Below, one piece after another: positions 7,698 through 14,178 of a DNA stretch of 14,178 nucleotides. Position 1 is the first letter of the stretch. Each line of letters opens with the position of its first letter. The translations under genes were made by a program, and so were the position numbers. The stretch spans positions 1-14,178 of the forward strand of contig SMWS01000157.1 of assembly GCA_004356685.1 (NCBI GenBank), in the 5' to 3' direction. The notes beneath the pieces are model-generated. The model was not told where the DNA came from. It searched no databases and saw only the letters and a program-made list of their open reading frames with translations. The stretch is from Deltaproteobacteria bacterium (GTDB lineage: Bacteria > Desulfobacterota_D > UBA1144 > Nemesobacterales > N074bin48).

Positions 7698-8632
7698 ATT
7701 GGGTTCCTGAAGCAGCATCTAGTTTCGCGGGCAAAGTGGATGGTGTCTTATGGTTTGTTACTGTTTTATCAATCGTATTTTTCATATTAATCACTGTTTT
7801 ACTTATTTACTTTTCCTTTAAATATAAAAGAAAAACAGAAAATGACTATACCCCCTACATTACTGGCAATCAAACTCTAGAGATAATCTGGACTGTTATA
7901 CCTTCTATATTGTTATTCGTGATATTTGCTTATGGATTAATAGTATATAAAGAGATGAGGACTCCGCCGGGGGATGCCGTTGAAGTCAATGTTACTGCGA
8001 AACAGTGGATTTGGATTTTTAAGTATCAAAATGGAAAGAGTACTATTAACGAATTATTTGTTCAGCATAACAGACCAGTAAAGATGGTTATGAGAGCTGA
8101 CGATGTACTACACAGCTTTTTTGTTCCTGCTTTTAGAGTAAAGCAGGATCTTGTTCCTGGAATGTATACACAGCTTTGGTTTAATCCAACTAAAATAGGC
8201 ACGTATGATCTATTCTGTGCAGAGTATTGTGGTACTGGGCATTCTCAAATGTTGGCTAAAGTTTATGTAATGAGTCCCGAGGCTTTTAGCAGATGGGAGA
8301 AAGGGGACGAAGAGGAAACAACTACTTTTGCTTCAACCAAATCACCAGAAGAGCTGGGTAAGGATATGTATTCTAAAAATGGATGTGCGGCATGCCACAG
8401 CATAGACGGAAGTGCCGGTGTCGGTCCTACATTTAAAGCACTTTATGGTAAAAATGAATCACTTCAGGATGGAACAACCATAGAAGTTGATGAAAATTAT
8501 TTAAGAGAGTCGATTCTTATTCCACAAGCAAAAGTAGTTCAGGGCTTTGCCCCTTCAATGCCTTCATTTAAGGGTATATTAACGGATGAAGAAATCGATG
8601 CACTAATTGCTTATATTAAATCATTAAAATAA
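7694..8632 (+). CDS. coxB: Cytochrome c oxidase subunit II with fused cytochrome c domain (caa3 type)
   Basis: Subunit II receives electrons at the binuclear CuA site and passes them to heme a in subunit I. The 312-residue protein has two membrane segments (about 17-41 and 62-86), the aromatic electron-entry patch KQWIWIFKY (103-111), and a complete CuA ligand set: His140 in HSFFVPAF, then Cys175, Glu177, Cys179, His183 and Met186 in CAEYCGTGHSQM. A cytochrome c domain follows (about 217-312) with heme-binding CAACH (231-235) and a probable axial Met289 in PSMPSF. This fusion defines caa3 oxidases, in which the tethered heme c accepts electrons from soluble carriers or directly from an upstream complex. 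A GGAGG lies at 7674-7678, but 15 bases from the ATG is long, so coupling to sco through the ATGA overlap probably matters. No N-terminal signal peptide longer than the first membrane segment is seen. Confidence 0.97.
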   Translation: MNWVPEAASSFAGKVDGVLWFVTVLSIVFFILITVLLIYFSFKYKRKTENDYTPYITGNQTLEIIWTVIPSILLFVIFAYGLIVYKEMRTPPGDAVEVNVTAKQWIWIFKYQNGKSTINELFVQHNRPVKMVMRADDVLHSFFVPAFRVKQDLVPGMYTQLWFNPTKIGTYDLFCAEYCGTGHSQMLAKVYVMSPEAFSRWEKGDEEETTTFASTKSPEELGKDMYSKNGCAACHSIDGSAGVGPTFKALYGKNESLQDGTTIEVDENYLRESILIPQAKVVQGFAPSMPSFKGILTDEEIDALIAYIKSLK

Positions 8633-8661
8633 TTATTTGAACATTATCAGGAGGGGTTTTT

Positions 8662-10266
8662 ATGGCAACCGGAACTGCTGCTACAATAAGTGAGCCGTCA
8701 TTTTTAGAATATAAATCGGGATTTCGTTCATGGTTTTACACTACTGATCATAAAAGAATAGGAATATTATATCTCGTCTCAATTTCTATATTTTTTATCA
8801 TAGCAGGTTCAATTGCAATAGTAATGAGAGCTGAGCTTTTCACGCCCGAATCCAATATAGTTTCTCCGCATACATACAATGTGCTATTCACTCTACATGG
8901 TTCTTTAATGGTCTTTTTCTTTATTGTTCCGGGCATTTCTGCAAGTTTAGGTAATTTTCTTATACCGCTTATGATTGGAGCCCGTGATGTAGCTTTCCCA
9001 AAACTAAATTTAGGCAGCTATTGGCTTTATTTAATTGGGGCGGCAATACTGCTTTTTGCACTTTTGGAACCAGCGGATACAGGCTGGACTTTTTATACTC
9101 CTTACAGTGCAAAGACTAATACCAATGTGATATTGCTTACTCTTGGTATATTTGTGCTTGGGTTTTCTTCTATTCTTACTGGACTTAACTTCATTGTTAC
9201 TATTCATAAGATGAGAGCCCCGGGGATGACATGGCACAGACTGCCGCTTTTTATCTGGGCATTGTATTCAACTGCAATTCTGCAGCTACTTGCCACACCG
9301 GTTGTAGGCATAACTCTGCTTCTCCTGATTGCTGAAAGGACTTTGGGTATAGGTTTCTTTGATCCTGATAAGGGTGGAGACCCTGTATTATTTCAAAACT
9401 TTTTCTGGTTTTACTCTCATCCGGCGGTCTATATTATGATCATTCCTGCTATGGGAGTAATATCTGAAATTCTTCCGGTTTTTTCCAGAAAGCCTATATT
9501 TGGTTACAAAGCTATAGCGTATTCGAGTGTGGCTATTGCCATTATTAGCTTTTTTGTCTGGGCACATCATTTGTTTGTAGCCGGCATATCAGAAACAGCG
9601 GCTATAATATTTTCTTTCCTCACATTTCTGGTTGCGGTCCCTACTGCTATAAAGGTTTTCAACTGGCTTGCCACGCTGTATAAAGGATCTATTCAGTTTC
9701 ATTCGGCAATGCTGTATGCCCTTTCTTTTTTATTTCTTTTCACAGTGGGCGGGTTAACGGGACTTCACGTAGGCGCACTTGCTGCTGACATTCATTTACA
9801 CGATACATACTTTGTGGTTGCACATATGCATTACGTAATGATTGGTGGTACTGTAATGGGATTTTTTGGTGCGCTTCACTTCTGGTATCCAAAATGGTTT
9901 GGAAAAATGCTAGATGATACGCTAGGTAAAATTGCGTGGTTCTTCGTGTTTATTGGGTTTAACGTGACTTTTTTCCCGCAGTTTTTCCTTGGAGTCCAAG
10001 GGATGCCTAGAAGATATGCTACATACCTTCCTGAGTTTGAGTCTCTTATGAAGCTCTCTACAATAGGTTCATGGATTTTAGCAATTGGTATGATTATAAT
10101 GGCTTATAATCTTATTAAGTCACTTTATTCTGGGGAAAAAGCACCCGATAATCCGTATAATTCGTTATCACTTGAGTGGCAGACTTCCTCTCCACCAATA
10201 CTCGAAAATTTTAAAGAAATACCAGTTGTTACTGACTGGAGCTATGGATATGGGAAGAAAGGTTAA
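8662..10266 (+). CDS. coxA: Cytochrome c oxidase subunit I, A2-type heme-copper oxidase
   Basis: This is the catalytic subunit that reduces oxygen to water at the heme a3-CuB centre and pumps protons. The 534-residue protein has about 12 membrane segments. Ligands visible: His79 (FTLHGSL) and His390 for heme a, His388 for heme a3 (VVAHMHYV), and His253, His302 and His303 for CuB (YSHPAVY and WAHHLF), with Tyr257 as the cross-linked tyrosine. Residues 251-257 read YSHPAVY instead of GHPEVY. The Glu of helix VI is absent and the Tyr-Ser pair replaces it, as established for A2-type oxidases such as those of Rhodothermus and Thermus. The D-channel entrance Asp109 (GARDVAFPKLN) and the K-channel Lys331 (IKVFNW) are present. 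A strong ribosome-binding site AGGAGGGG (8649-8656) precedes the ATG. The gene is also called ctaD. Confidence 0.98.
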   Translation: MATGTAATISEPSFLEYKSGFRSWFYTTDHKRIGILYLVSISIFFIIAGSIAIVMRAELFTPESNIVSPHTYNVLFTLHGSLMVFFFIVPGISASLGNFLIPLMIGARDVAFPKLNLGSYWLYLIGAAILLFALLEPADTGWTFYTPYSAKTNTNVILLTLGIFVLGFSSILTGLNFIVTIHKMRAPGMTWHRLPLFIWALYSTAILQLLATPVVGITLLLLIAERTLGIGFFDPDKGGDPVLFQNFFWFYSHPAVYIMIIPAMGVISEILPVFSRKPIFGYKAIAYSSVAIAIISFFVWAHHLFVAGISETAAIIFSFLTFLVAVPTAIKVFNWLATLYKGSIQFHSAMLYALSFLFLFTVGGLTGLHVGALAADIHLHDTYFVVAHMHYVMIGGTVMGFFGALHFWYPKWFGKMLDDTLGKIAWFFVFIGFNVTFFPQFFLGVQGMPRRYATYLPEFESLMKLSTIGSWILAIGMIIMAYNLIKSLYSGEKAPDNPYNSLSLEWQTSSPPILENFKEIPVVTDWSYGYGKKG

Positions 10267-10286
10267 ACAGGAGGATTTATTTTAGT

Positions 10287-10892
10287 ATGGAACAATTAAC
10301 AGCTGATCACGTTCATGTTCATCATATAGACCCTGTAGAAGAGTATGAGCAGTCAAAGTTTGGAATGTGGCTTTTTCTGGGCACTGAAATCCTTTTGTTC
10401 GGAGGACTGTTTGCTACCTATGCAATATTCAGAGCCAAGTATCCCGAGATGTTCCACCTTGATCATCTGAAACTAGACTGGGAGCTTGGGGCTTTAAATA
10501 CGATAATCCTGATTGGTAGTAGTATGACAATGGCAATTGGTGTCACTGCTAGTAAAAAAGGCAATAATAAATTGCTTATTATTATGCTGGCTATAACTAT
10601 CATCTGTGGTTTAGTATTCGGTTTTAATAAATATCTAGAATATACAGCTAAATTTGCACACCACATCTACCCTGATACAAGTATATTTTTCTCACTCTAT
10701 TTTATGATGACAGGACTTCATATGCTTCATGTATTTATAGGCCTGATAGTGCTTCTAATAATAATGATTTTAGCTATTAAGGGAAGGTATTCAGCGTCTT
10801 ACAACACCCATGTTGAAGTGGGTGGTTTGTACTGGCACCTTATCGATCTGATCTGGATCTATTTATTCCCTTTACTTTATTTGATAGGCTGA
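10287..10892 (+). CDS. coxC: Cytochrome c oxidase subunit III, short form
   Basis: Subunit III stabilises the oxidase and supports proton uptake at the D-channel. The 201-residue protein has five membrane segments (about 26-46, 69-88, 95-112, 134-162, 178-199), the short bacterial form that lacks the first two helices of the seven-helix version. Conserved features are FLGTEILLFGGLF (30-42, with Glu34), GLHMLHVFIG (143-152) and the C-terminal LYWHLIDLIWIYLFP (181-195). The N-terminus contains a small His cluster (HVHVHH, 8-13); its role is unknown. AGGAGG (10269-10274) lies 12 bases before the ATG. It sits 20 bases after coxA. The gene is also called ctaE. Confidence 0.96.
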   Translation: MEQLTADHVHVHHIDPVEEYEQSKFGMWLFLGTEILLFGGLFATYAIFRAKYPEMFHLDHLKLDWELGALNTIILIGSSMTMAIGVTASKKGNNKLLIIMLAITIICGLVFGFNKYLEYTAKFAHHIYPDTSIFFSLYFMMTGLHMLHVFIGLIVLLIIMILAIKGRYSASYNTHVEVGGLYWHLIDLIWIYLFPLLYLIG

Positions 10893-10910
10893 ACAGGAGG
10901 AAATGCAAGA

Positions 10911-11210
10911 ATGTCTGAAAATCATGATGAACACATAACGCCTTATAAAACCTATGTTATTATTTGGCTAATATTAATGGCACTTACTGTAATTACTGTT
11001 TATGTTGCAAGGGAGATTGATTTAGGTTCAATTAATTTGTTTGTTGCTATGATAATTGCTTCAATAAAAGCTACTATAGTTGCTCTGTTCTTTATGCACC
11101 TAAAATATGAAGACAGTATTACCTGGGTTTTTGCACTTTATCCTCTCTTTCTTCTCAGTCTACTAATAGGACTTACCTCAATAGATGTATTCAATAGGAT
11201 AGTTCCTTAA
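10911..11210 (+). CDS. coxD: Cytochrome c oxidase subunit IV (bacterial COX4-like small subunit)
   Basis: This 99-residue protein has three membrane segments (about 12-33, 41-62, 70-92) and the signature SIKATIVALFFMHLKYE (51-67) of the prokaryotic subunit IV family, a small accessory helix bundle that contacts subunits I and III. A His/Asp/Glu-rich N-terminus (SENHDEHIT) precedes the first helix. AGGAGG (10895-10900) lies ten bases before the ATG. An ATG at 10903 is out of frame and opens only a very short frame, so 10911 is the start. It follows coxC by 18 bases. The symbol is used here for the small subunit IV of the coxBACD order; the name varies between species (also ctaF). Confidence 0.93.
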   Translation: MSENHDEHITPYKTYVIIWLILMALTVITVYVAREIDLGSINLFVAMIIASIKATIVALFFMHLKYEDSITWVFALYPLFLLSLLIGLTSIDVFNRIVP

Positions 11211-11219
11211 AATTAATAA

Positions 11220-12071
11220 ATGCTATCAAAAAGTACGGTTGGACTTTTTTTTCTTCTATTAATCTTGGGTAGTGTAGTTACGGGGCTTGAAGCCGGGCTT
11301 GCCTGTCCTGACTGGCCACTTTGCCATGGTAAAGTAGTTCCGCCTTTCCGGTGGGATATCTATGTAGAATTTTCCCACAGAGTCCTTGGTGCAATAGCCG
11401 GAATATTTCTTGTGATTCTGGCGTTTAAAAGGAGAAAAATATATAGTCCCGCTTATAAAAAAGTTCCTATTATAGCAATAACATTACTAGCTATTCAGGT
11501 TCTGATGGGAGGATTTGTAGTCATGTTAAAGCTTCCGATGAACCTAACGACAATACATTTTTCAACTGCTCTAATAATATTTTCGCTTGTTTTATTTCTA
11601 GCTTATTTTGATGAGTCACGGAAACCAAAATTCAGCAGTGATACCTTCTTTGGTTTATTTTTCTTTCTATCCCTTTTAGTATTAGTACAGGCCGGTTTAG
11701 GCGCTTATGTAAGACATAGTGGTGCCGGGCTTGCATGTCCTGATTTTCCAAAATGTCTGGGTTTTTGGGTACCACCTGAGCTTTCCGGAATTGTCCTGAC
11801 TCATTTTCTTCACAGAAGTTTAGCTTATATAATTTTTGCAGTTTTCATTTTTCTATTAATATATTCAAATATAAGTGATCAGTTACAAAAATATAAAAAG
11901 AAGATTGGAATGGTATTTGGTCTTATTGTTATTCAGATTCTTCTTGGTGTAGGGATAATTCACACAAAACTGTTTTTTGTAGTTACTGCAGCCCATGTTT
12001 TTGTAGCCCTACTTATCATTTATATTCTTATTAACACCTGGTATTCGAAAAATAAGCAAAGCACTGTATAA
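11220..12071 (+). CDS. ctaA: Heme A synthase (CtaA/COX15)
   Basis: CtaA oxidises the C8 methyl of heme O to a formyl group, making the heme A needed by the oxidase upstream. The 283-residue protein has eight membrane segments in two pseudo-repeated halves. The four conserved heme-binding His are visible: His53 (EFSHRVLG, with conserved Glu50), His113 (TIHFSTA), His195 or His198 (THFLHRS) and His259 (AAHVFVA). Both external loops keep a Cys pair: CPDWPLC (29-35) in the first half and CPDFPKC (173-179) in the second. Many homologues keep only one pair or none. ATG 11220 comes nine bases after the coxD stop with no Shine-Dalgarno sequence, so reinitiation after coxD is likely. Confidence 0.96.
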   Translation: MLSKSTVGLFFLLLILGSVVTGLEAGLACPDWPLCHGKVVPPFRWDIYVEFSHRVLGAIAGIFLVILAFKRRKIYSPAYKKVPIIAITLLAIQVLMGGFVVMLKLPMNLTTIHFSTALIIFSLVLFLAYFDESRKPKFSSDTFFGLFFFLSLLVLVQAGLGAYVRHSGAGLACPDFPKCLGFWVPPELSGIVLTHFLHRSLAYIIFAVFIFLLIYSNISDQLQKYKKKIGMVFGLIVIQILLGVGIIHTKLFFVVTAAHVFVALLIIYILINTWYSKNKQSTV

Positions 12072-12089
12072 TAAATTCAACTATAATTT

Positions 12090-12096
12090 AGGACGG
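12090..12096 (+). promoter_or_regulatory. Ribosome-binding site that points to the ctaB start
   Basis: AGGACGG lies 18 bases after the ctaA stop and 7 bases before the ATC at 12104, the ideal distance for initiation there. It is over 100 bases from the first in-frame ATG (12206) and 22 bases from the ATT at 12119. It is therefore the main sequence evidence for starting ctaB at 12104. Confidence 0.55.
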
Positions 12097-12103
12097 TACT
12101 AAA

Positions 12104-13018
12104 ATCAGTAACGATAAAATTTCCACTGCCAAATTTGTAACTTCTACAGTAATTCTTCTAAAACCACGGATTATTATAAGCGTTGTATTTACAGGGTTTG
12201 CCGGGATGGTGTTAGCTAATAGGGGAATACCTGAGGGCGACTTAATATTTTATACCTTAATCTCTCTGTTTCTTAGCGCCGGCGGGGCTGCAATTCTGAA
12301 CAATGTACTTGATAAAGAGCTTGATGTCCTTATGGACCGCCTTGGTAAAAGAGTCGAAGCAATGAAGACCGTAGGTGATAAACAGGCGCTTGTTATCTCT
12401 ATTGTTTTAATGGTTTTAGCACTTTTCATATCTGTTTATTTCATAAATATAGTAAATGCTTTATTAATAATACTTGCAATATTAAGTTATACGGTTCTTT
12501 ATACACTCTATCTAAAAAGAAGTTCTCCGTATGGAACAATAATAGGAGGTATTCCGGGTGCTCTACCTGTACTTATTGGATATTCTGCAATACAACCCAG
12601 CCTTGGTATTGGAGCATGGATACTATTTGTCTTTATGATTCTTTGGCAGCCGCCGCATTTCTGGGCGCTTGCACAAAAATATAAAGATGATTATAAAAAA
12701 GCTAATATCCCGGTGATGCCTGTTGTGTTTGGTCAAAACTATACAAACATTTTTATTCTTCTATACTCTATATCCCTCATTCCCTTGTCACTTTCTTTAT
12801 GGTTTTTTGGGATATGCTCTGAATATTTCGCTATTTTAGTTCTTATAGTAGGAATATACTTCCAGTATGTAATGCTTAGCAGTGTTCTATCAAAAAGCAA
12901 CTATGGAAAAGCATTTGGGGTTTCTATTCTCTATATGCTTTTATTTATGTTGATTTTGATTCTCGATATTTACTTCAATACTGACAAAAATCAACTTTTG
13001 TTCCAGGTGTATTACTAG
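12104..13018 (+). CDS. ctaB: Protoheme IX farnesyltransferase (heme O synthase), unusual start
   Basis: CtaB adds a farnesyl chain to heme B to form heme O, the substrate of CtaA; it is a UbiA-superfamily membrane prenyltransferase. From the ATC at 12104 the product is 304 residues, the usual family length. It shows KPRIIIS (20-26) at the start of helix 1, the first Asp-rich motif NNVLDKELDVLMDR (66-79; Asp70, Asp74), YLKRSSPYGTIIGGIPGALP, WQPPHFWALA, and the second Asp motif YKDDYKKANIPVMPVV (193-208). Between the in-frame stop TAG (12089-12091) and ATG 12206 there are 38 codons with no ATG, GTG or TTG. Starting at 12206 (270 residues) would delete the conserved KPR segment and much of helix 1. 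A rare ATC start, or a single wrong base in an original ATG, are the simplest explanations. The function is certain; the start is not. Confidence 0.95.
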   Translation: MSNDKISTAKFVTSTVILLKPRIIISVVFTGFAGMVLANRGIPEGDLIFYTLISLFLSAGGAAILNNVLDKELDVLMDRLGKRVEAMKTVGDKQALVISIVLMVLALFISVYFINIVNALLIILAILSYTVLYTLYLKRSSPYGTIIGGIPGALPVLIGYSAIQPSLGIGAWILFVFMILWQPPHFWALAQKYKDDYKKANIPVMPVVFGQNYTNIFILLYSISLIPLSLSLWFFGICSEYFAILVLIVGIYFQYVMLSSVLSKSNYGKAFGVSILYMLLFMLILILDIYFNTDKNQLLFQVYY

Positions 13019-13102
13019 ATCTTTGATTTTTTTTAGTATTTGTTCAAATATTTAGAAACCAATACATCATTTTTTCATCTAAACTTACGTGTTTTCCCAT
13101 AA

Positions 13103-13142
13103 ATCAGGAAATTTTCGTAAAAACCAGGGGAATTTTGTAAAA
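13103..13142 (+). repeat. Tandem imperfect 20-bp direct repeat upstream of the sigma factor gene
   Basis: Two head-to-tail copies, ATCAGGAAATTTTCGTAAAA (13103-13122) and the next 20 bases (13123-13142, beginning ACCAGGGG and ending GTAAAA), match at 15 of 20 positions. Two helical turns of DNA per repeat unit would put bound proteins on the same face. They lie 49-88 bases before the sigma factor ATG, where operators or promoter elements are expected. TTTCC (13093-13097) and GGAAA (13107-13111) also form a small inverted repeat at the first copy. The rest of the 172-base spacer (13019-13190) is AT-rich, with no terminator and no clear sigma-70 promoter. Confidence 0.45.
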
Positions 13143-13190
13143 ATATTGTAGCTGTATTCAACAAATATATTCAAAATAATTTGTATTGGT

Positions 13191-13868
13191 ATGAAAGAAA
13201 CAGGGCTACTAAACAAGATTTTAGATAAGCTGCAAAACGTTAATAAAAACAACCACAATCCAGATGAGTTGTCTGATCAGCAACTCATTAATAAGTTTGT
13301 TAACGATAATGACGATCAGGCCTTTGAACTGATTGTAAGCAGGTATATGGAAAAGATATATAATCTTGCTTACAGAATTACCAGAGACCATTATCAATCC
13401 GAAGACGTCCTGCAAGAAGTCTATATAACACTTATAAAGAAGCTTCATACTTTTAGGGGAGAATCAAAGTTTTCCAGCTGGCTTTATAGAATAACAGCAA
13501 ATGCTAGCTATATGCTGCTTAGGGCTGAAAAAAAATATGAGCATGACCTGAGTTTAGAAGATTATGTTCCCTATGACAGCAAGGGAACACTTATGGGCAG
13601 GATACATCATAAGGATTGGAGCAGTAGACCCGATATTGTTATATATATTAAGGAAGCGCTCGAAATATTGGAAAAAGCGGTAGATGAACTTCCAGAGGCT
13701 TACAGAGTAGTATTTTATCTGCGCGATATCGAGGGACTTTCAAATGAAGAGGTTTCCCAGGTGTTGGAGATTTCAGTGCCCGCAGCAAAGTCGAGGATTC
13801 ACAGATCCAGGTTGTATATAAGAGACAAAGTTTCGGATTATTTCTACGAGTGGAAGAAGATTGGTTAG
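13191..13868 (+). CDS. ECF-type RNA polymerase sigma factor (sigma-70 family)
   Basis: This 225-residue protein is a group 4 (ECF) sigma factor. The region 2 domain spans about residues 44-112: FELIVSRYMEKIYNLAYRIT, then the 2.2 core SEDVLQEVYI (70-79), then the 2.3/2.4 segment FRGESKFSSWLYRITANASY (88-107). The region 4 domain spans about 155-215, with the LPEAYRVVFYLRDIEGLS core (167-184) and a helix-turn-helix at 183-207 (SNEEVSQVLEISVPAAKSRIHRSR). Region 3 is absent, as usual for the class. It has an extra N-terminal stretch of about 25 polar residues and a fairly long, charged linker (112-154). No anti-sigma factor gene is seen beside it; the next gene encodes a DUF3179 protein. There is no convincing ribosome-binding site before ATG 13191. 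The signal it answers cannot be told from the sequence. Confidence 0.93.
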   Translation: MKETGLLNKILDKLQNVNKNNHNPDELSDQQLINKFVNDNDDQAFELIVSRYMEKIYNLAYRITRDHYQSEDVLQEVYITLIKKLHTFRGESKFSSWLYRITANASYMLLRAEKKYEHDLSLEDYVPYDSKGTLMGRIHHKDWSSRPDIVIYIKEALEILEKAVDELPEAYRVVFYLRDIEGLSNEEVSQVLEISVPAAKSRIHRSRLYIRDKVSDYFYEWKKIG

Positions 13869-13872
13869 TTGT

Positions 13873-13881
13873 TGATATAAT
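13873..13881 (+). promoter_or_regulatory. Candidate extended -10 promoter for the DUF3179 gene
   Basis: TGATATAAT is a perfect extended -10 element (TG, one base, TATAAT) just after the sigma factor stop codon. It would give a leader of about 55 bases before the ATG at 13944. There is no -35 match at the right distance, which extended -10 promoters can tolerate. The region is AT-rich, so a chance match is possible. Confidence 0.3.
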
Positions 13882-13943
13882 TTGTCATTCTATTTTTCAA
13901 GATAAAGGGAATCTTCTTTAAATAATATTCATCGTATTCTATA

Positions 13944-14178
13944 ATGCGAAATATTTTATTTTTAACACTACTAGTATTATTATTTACAACCTACAATTCC
14001 TATTCAGTAAGCTTTTTAGGTGATTATAATGGATTTGATGTCTCAAACAGTCTGGTCTCTAAAGAAAAAATATTTTCTGGCGGGCCCCCAAAAGACGGCA
14101 TACCTGCAATACTGAATCCAAAATTTGAAAGCGCTTCTGAAGCATCCTGGTTAAAAAGCACTGATTTAGTAACAGGTG
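13944..14178 (+). CDS. DUF3179 domain-containing exported protein, N-terminal part
   Basis: An open frame starts at ATG 13944 and runs off the window after 78 codons. It begins with an N-terminal signal peptide (basic MRN, a hydrophobic run to about residue 16, then polar residues). From residue 46 it carries GGPPKDGIPAILNPKF followed by SASEASWLKSTDLVTG, the very characteristic opening of the DUF3179 family. The family's biochemical role is not established. The protein is probably secreted or periplasmic. It lies 75 bases after the sigma factor gene on the same strand, so it may be read with it or from its own promoter at 13873-13881. There is no clear ribosome-binding site. Confidence 0.85.
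   Translation, partial: MRNILFLTLLVLLFTTYNSYSVSFLGDYNGFDVSNSLVSKEKIFSGGPPKDGIPAILNPKFESASEASWLKSTDLVTG

Noticed and set aside
9388..9570. Small - strand open frames inside coxA (also 8748-8936 and 9031-9237)
   Set aside because: Antisense to highly conserved coding sequence, with no recognisable domains; they are shadows.
12206..12208. ATG as the start of ctaB
   Set aside because: It would remove the conserved KPR segment and part of the first helix, and it has no ribosome-binding site. The frame upstream clearly encodes family sequence.
12982..13032. Terminator after ctaB (ACAAAA/TTTTGT stem, then a T-run at 13025-13032)
   Set aside because: The stem is six A/T-rich pairs inside the coding end and lies too far from the T-run; no G/C-rich hairpin precedes the T-run.
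13899..13915. Hairpin AAGAT/ATCTT after the sigma factor gene as a terminator
   Set aside because: The stem is only five A/T-rich pairs and there is no run of T after it.
1..14178. Mobile elements, CRISPR arrays, tRNA or rRNA genes, phage or defence genes
   Set aside because: I looked for terminal repeats, transposase-like motifs, regularly spaced repeats and tRNA-like arms and saw none; the gene content is housekeeping.

Overview
The window is an AT-rich (by eye roughly 35-38% GC) stretch of chromosomal bacterial DNA. It carries two well-known housekeeping clusters, with a few accessory genes between and after them. The combination of a full MreBCD-PBP2-RodA elongation machine and a caa3-type cytochrome c oxidase with its own heme A synthesis genes points to a rod-shaped, aerobically respiring bacterium, most likely with a Gram-negative envelope. 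I cannot fix the phylum from sequence alone. The cassette would fit an uncultivated marine or environmental lineage near Desulfobacterota, Dadabacteria or SAR324, but that is a guess. I see no mobile elements, CRISPR arrays, tRNA or rRNA genes.

Layout. Positions 1-262 hold the 3' end of a GcvT/YgfZ-like folate-binding protein. A 123-base spacer with two palindromes follows. The shape cluster mreB-mreC-mreD-mrdA(PBP2)-rodA runs from 386 to 5728 on the + strand; its last three junctions overlap (8, 20 and 4 bases), which suggests translational coupling. A NylC-like self-processing N-terminal-nucleophile hydrolase lies on the - strand (5725-6699) and overlaps the end of rodA tail to tail. A divergent spacer contains a near-consensus sigma-70 promoter (TTGACA, 17 bases, TAGAAT) facing right. 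It drives sco-coxB-coxA-coxC-coxD-ctaA-ctaB (6849-13018). A 172-base spacer with a tandem 20-bp repeat leads into an ECF sigma factor (13191-13868), followed by the start of a DUF3179 protein that runs off the window.

How the genes work together. MreB filaments, MreC and MreD organise the PBP2/RodA transpeptidase-glycosyltransferase pair that inserts peptidoglycan along the cell cylinder. In the second cluster Sco delivers copper to the CuA site of CoxB, CtaB and CtaA convert heme B to heme O and then heme A, and CoxA/B/C/D form the oxidase. CoxB carries a fused cytochrome c domain. CoxA has the YSHPxVY signature of A2-type enzymes in place of the helix VI glutamate.

I do not see an undescribed multi-gene system here. 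The observations most worth checking are: ctaB has no ATG, GTG or TTG that could start the full-length protein, but does have an ATC behind a good ribosome-binding site; PBP2 has a probable Cys3His metal site; the hydrolase keeps the NylC catalytic spacing; and repeats lie upstream of mreB and of the sigma factor gene.
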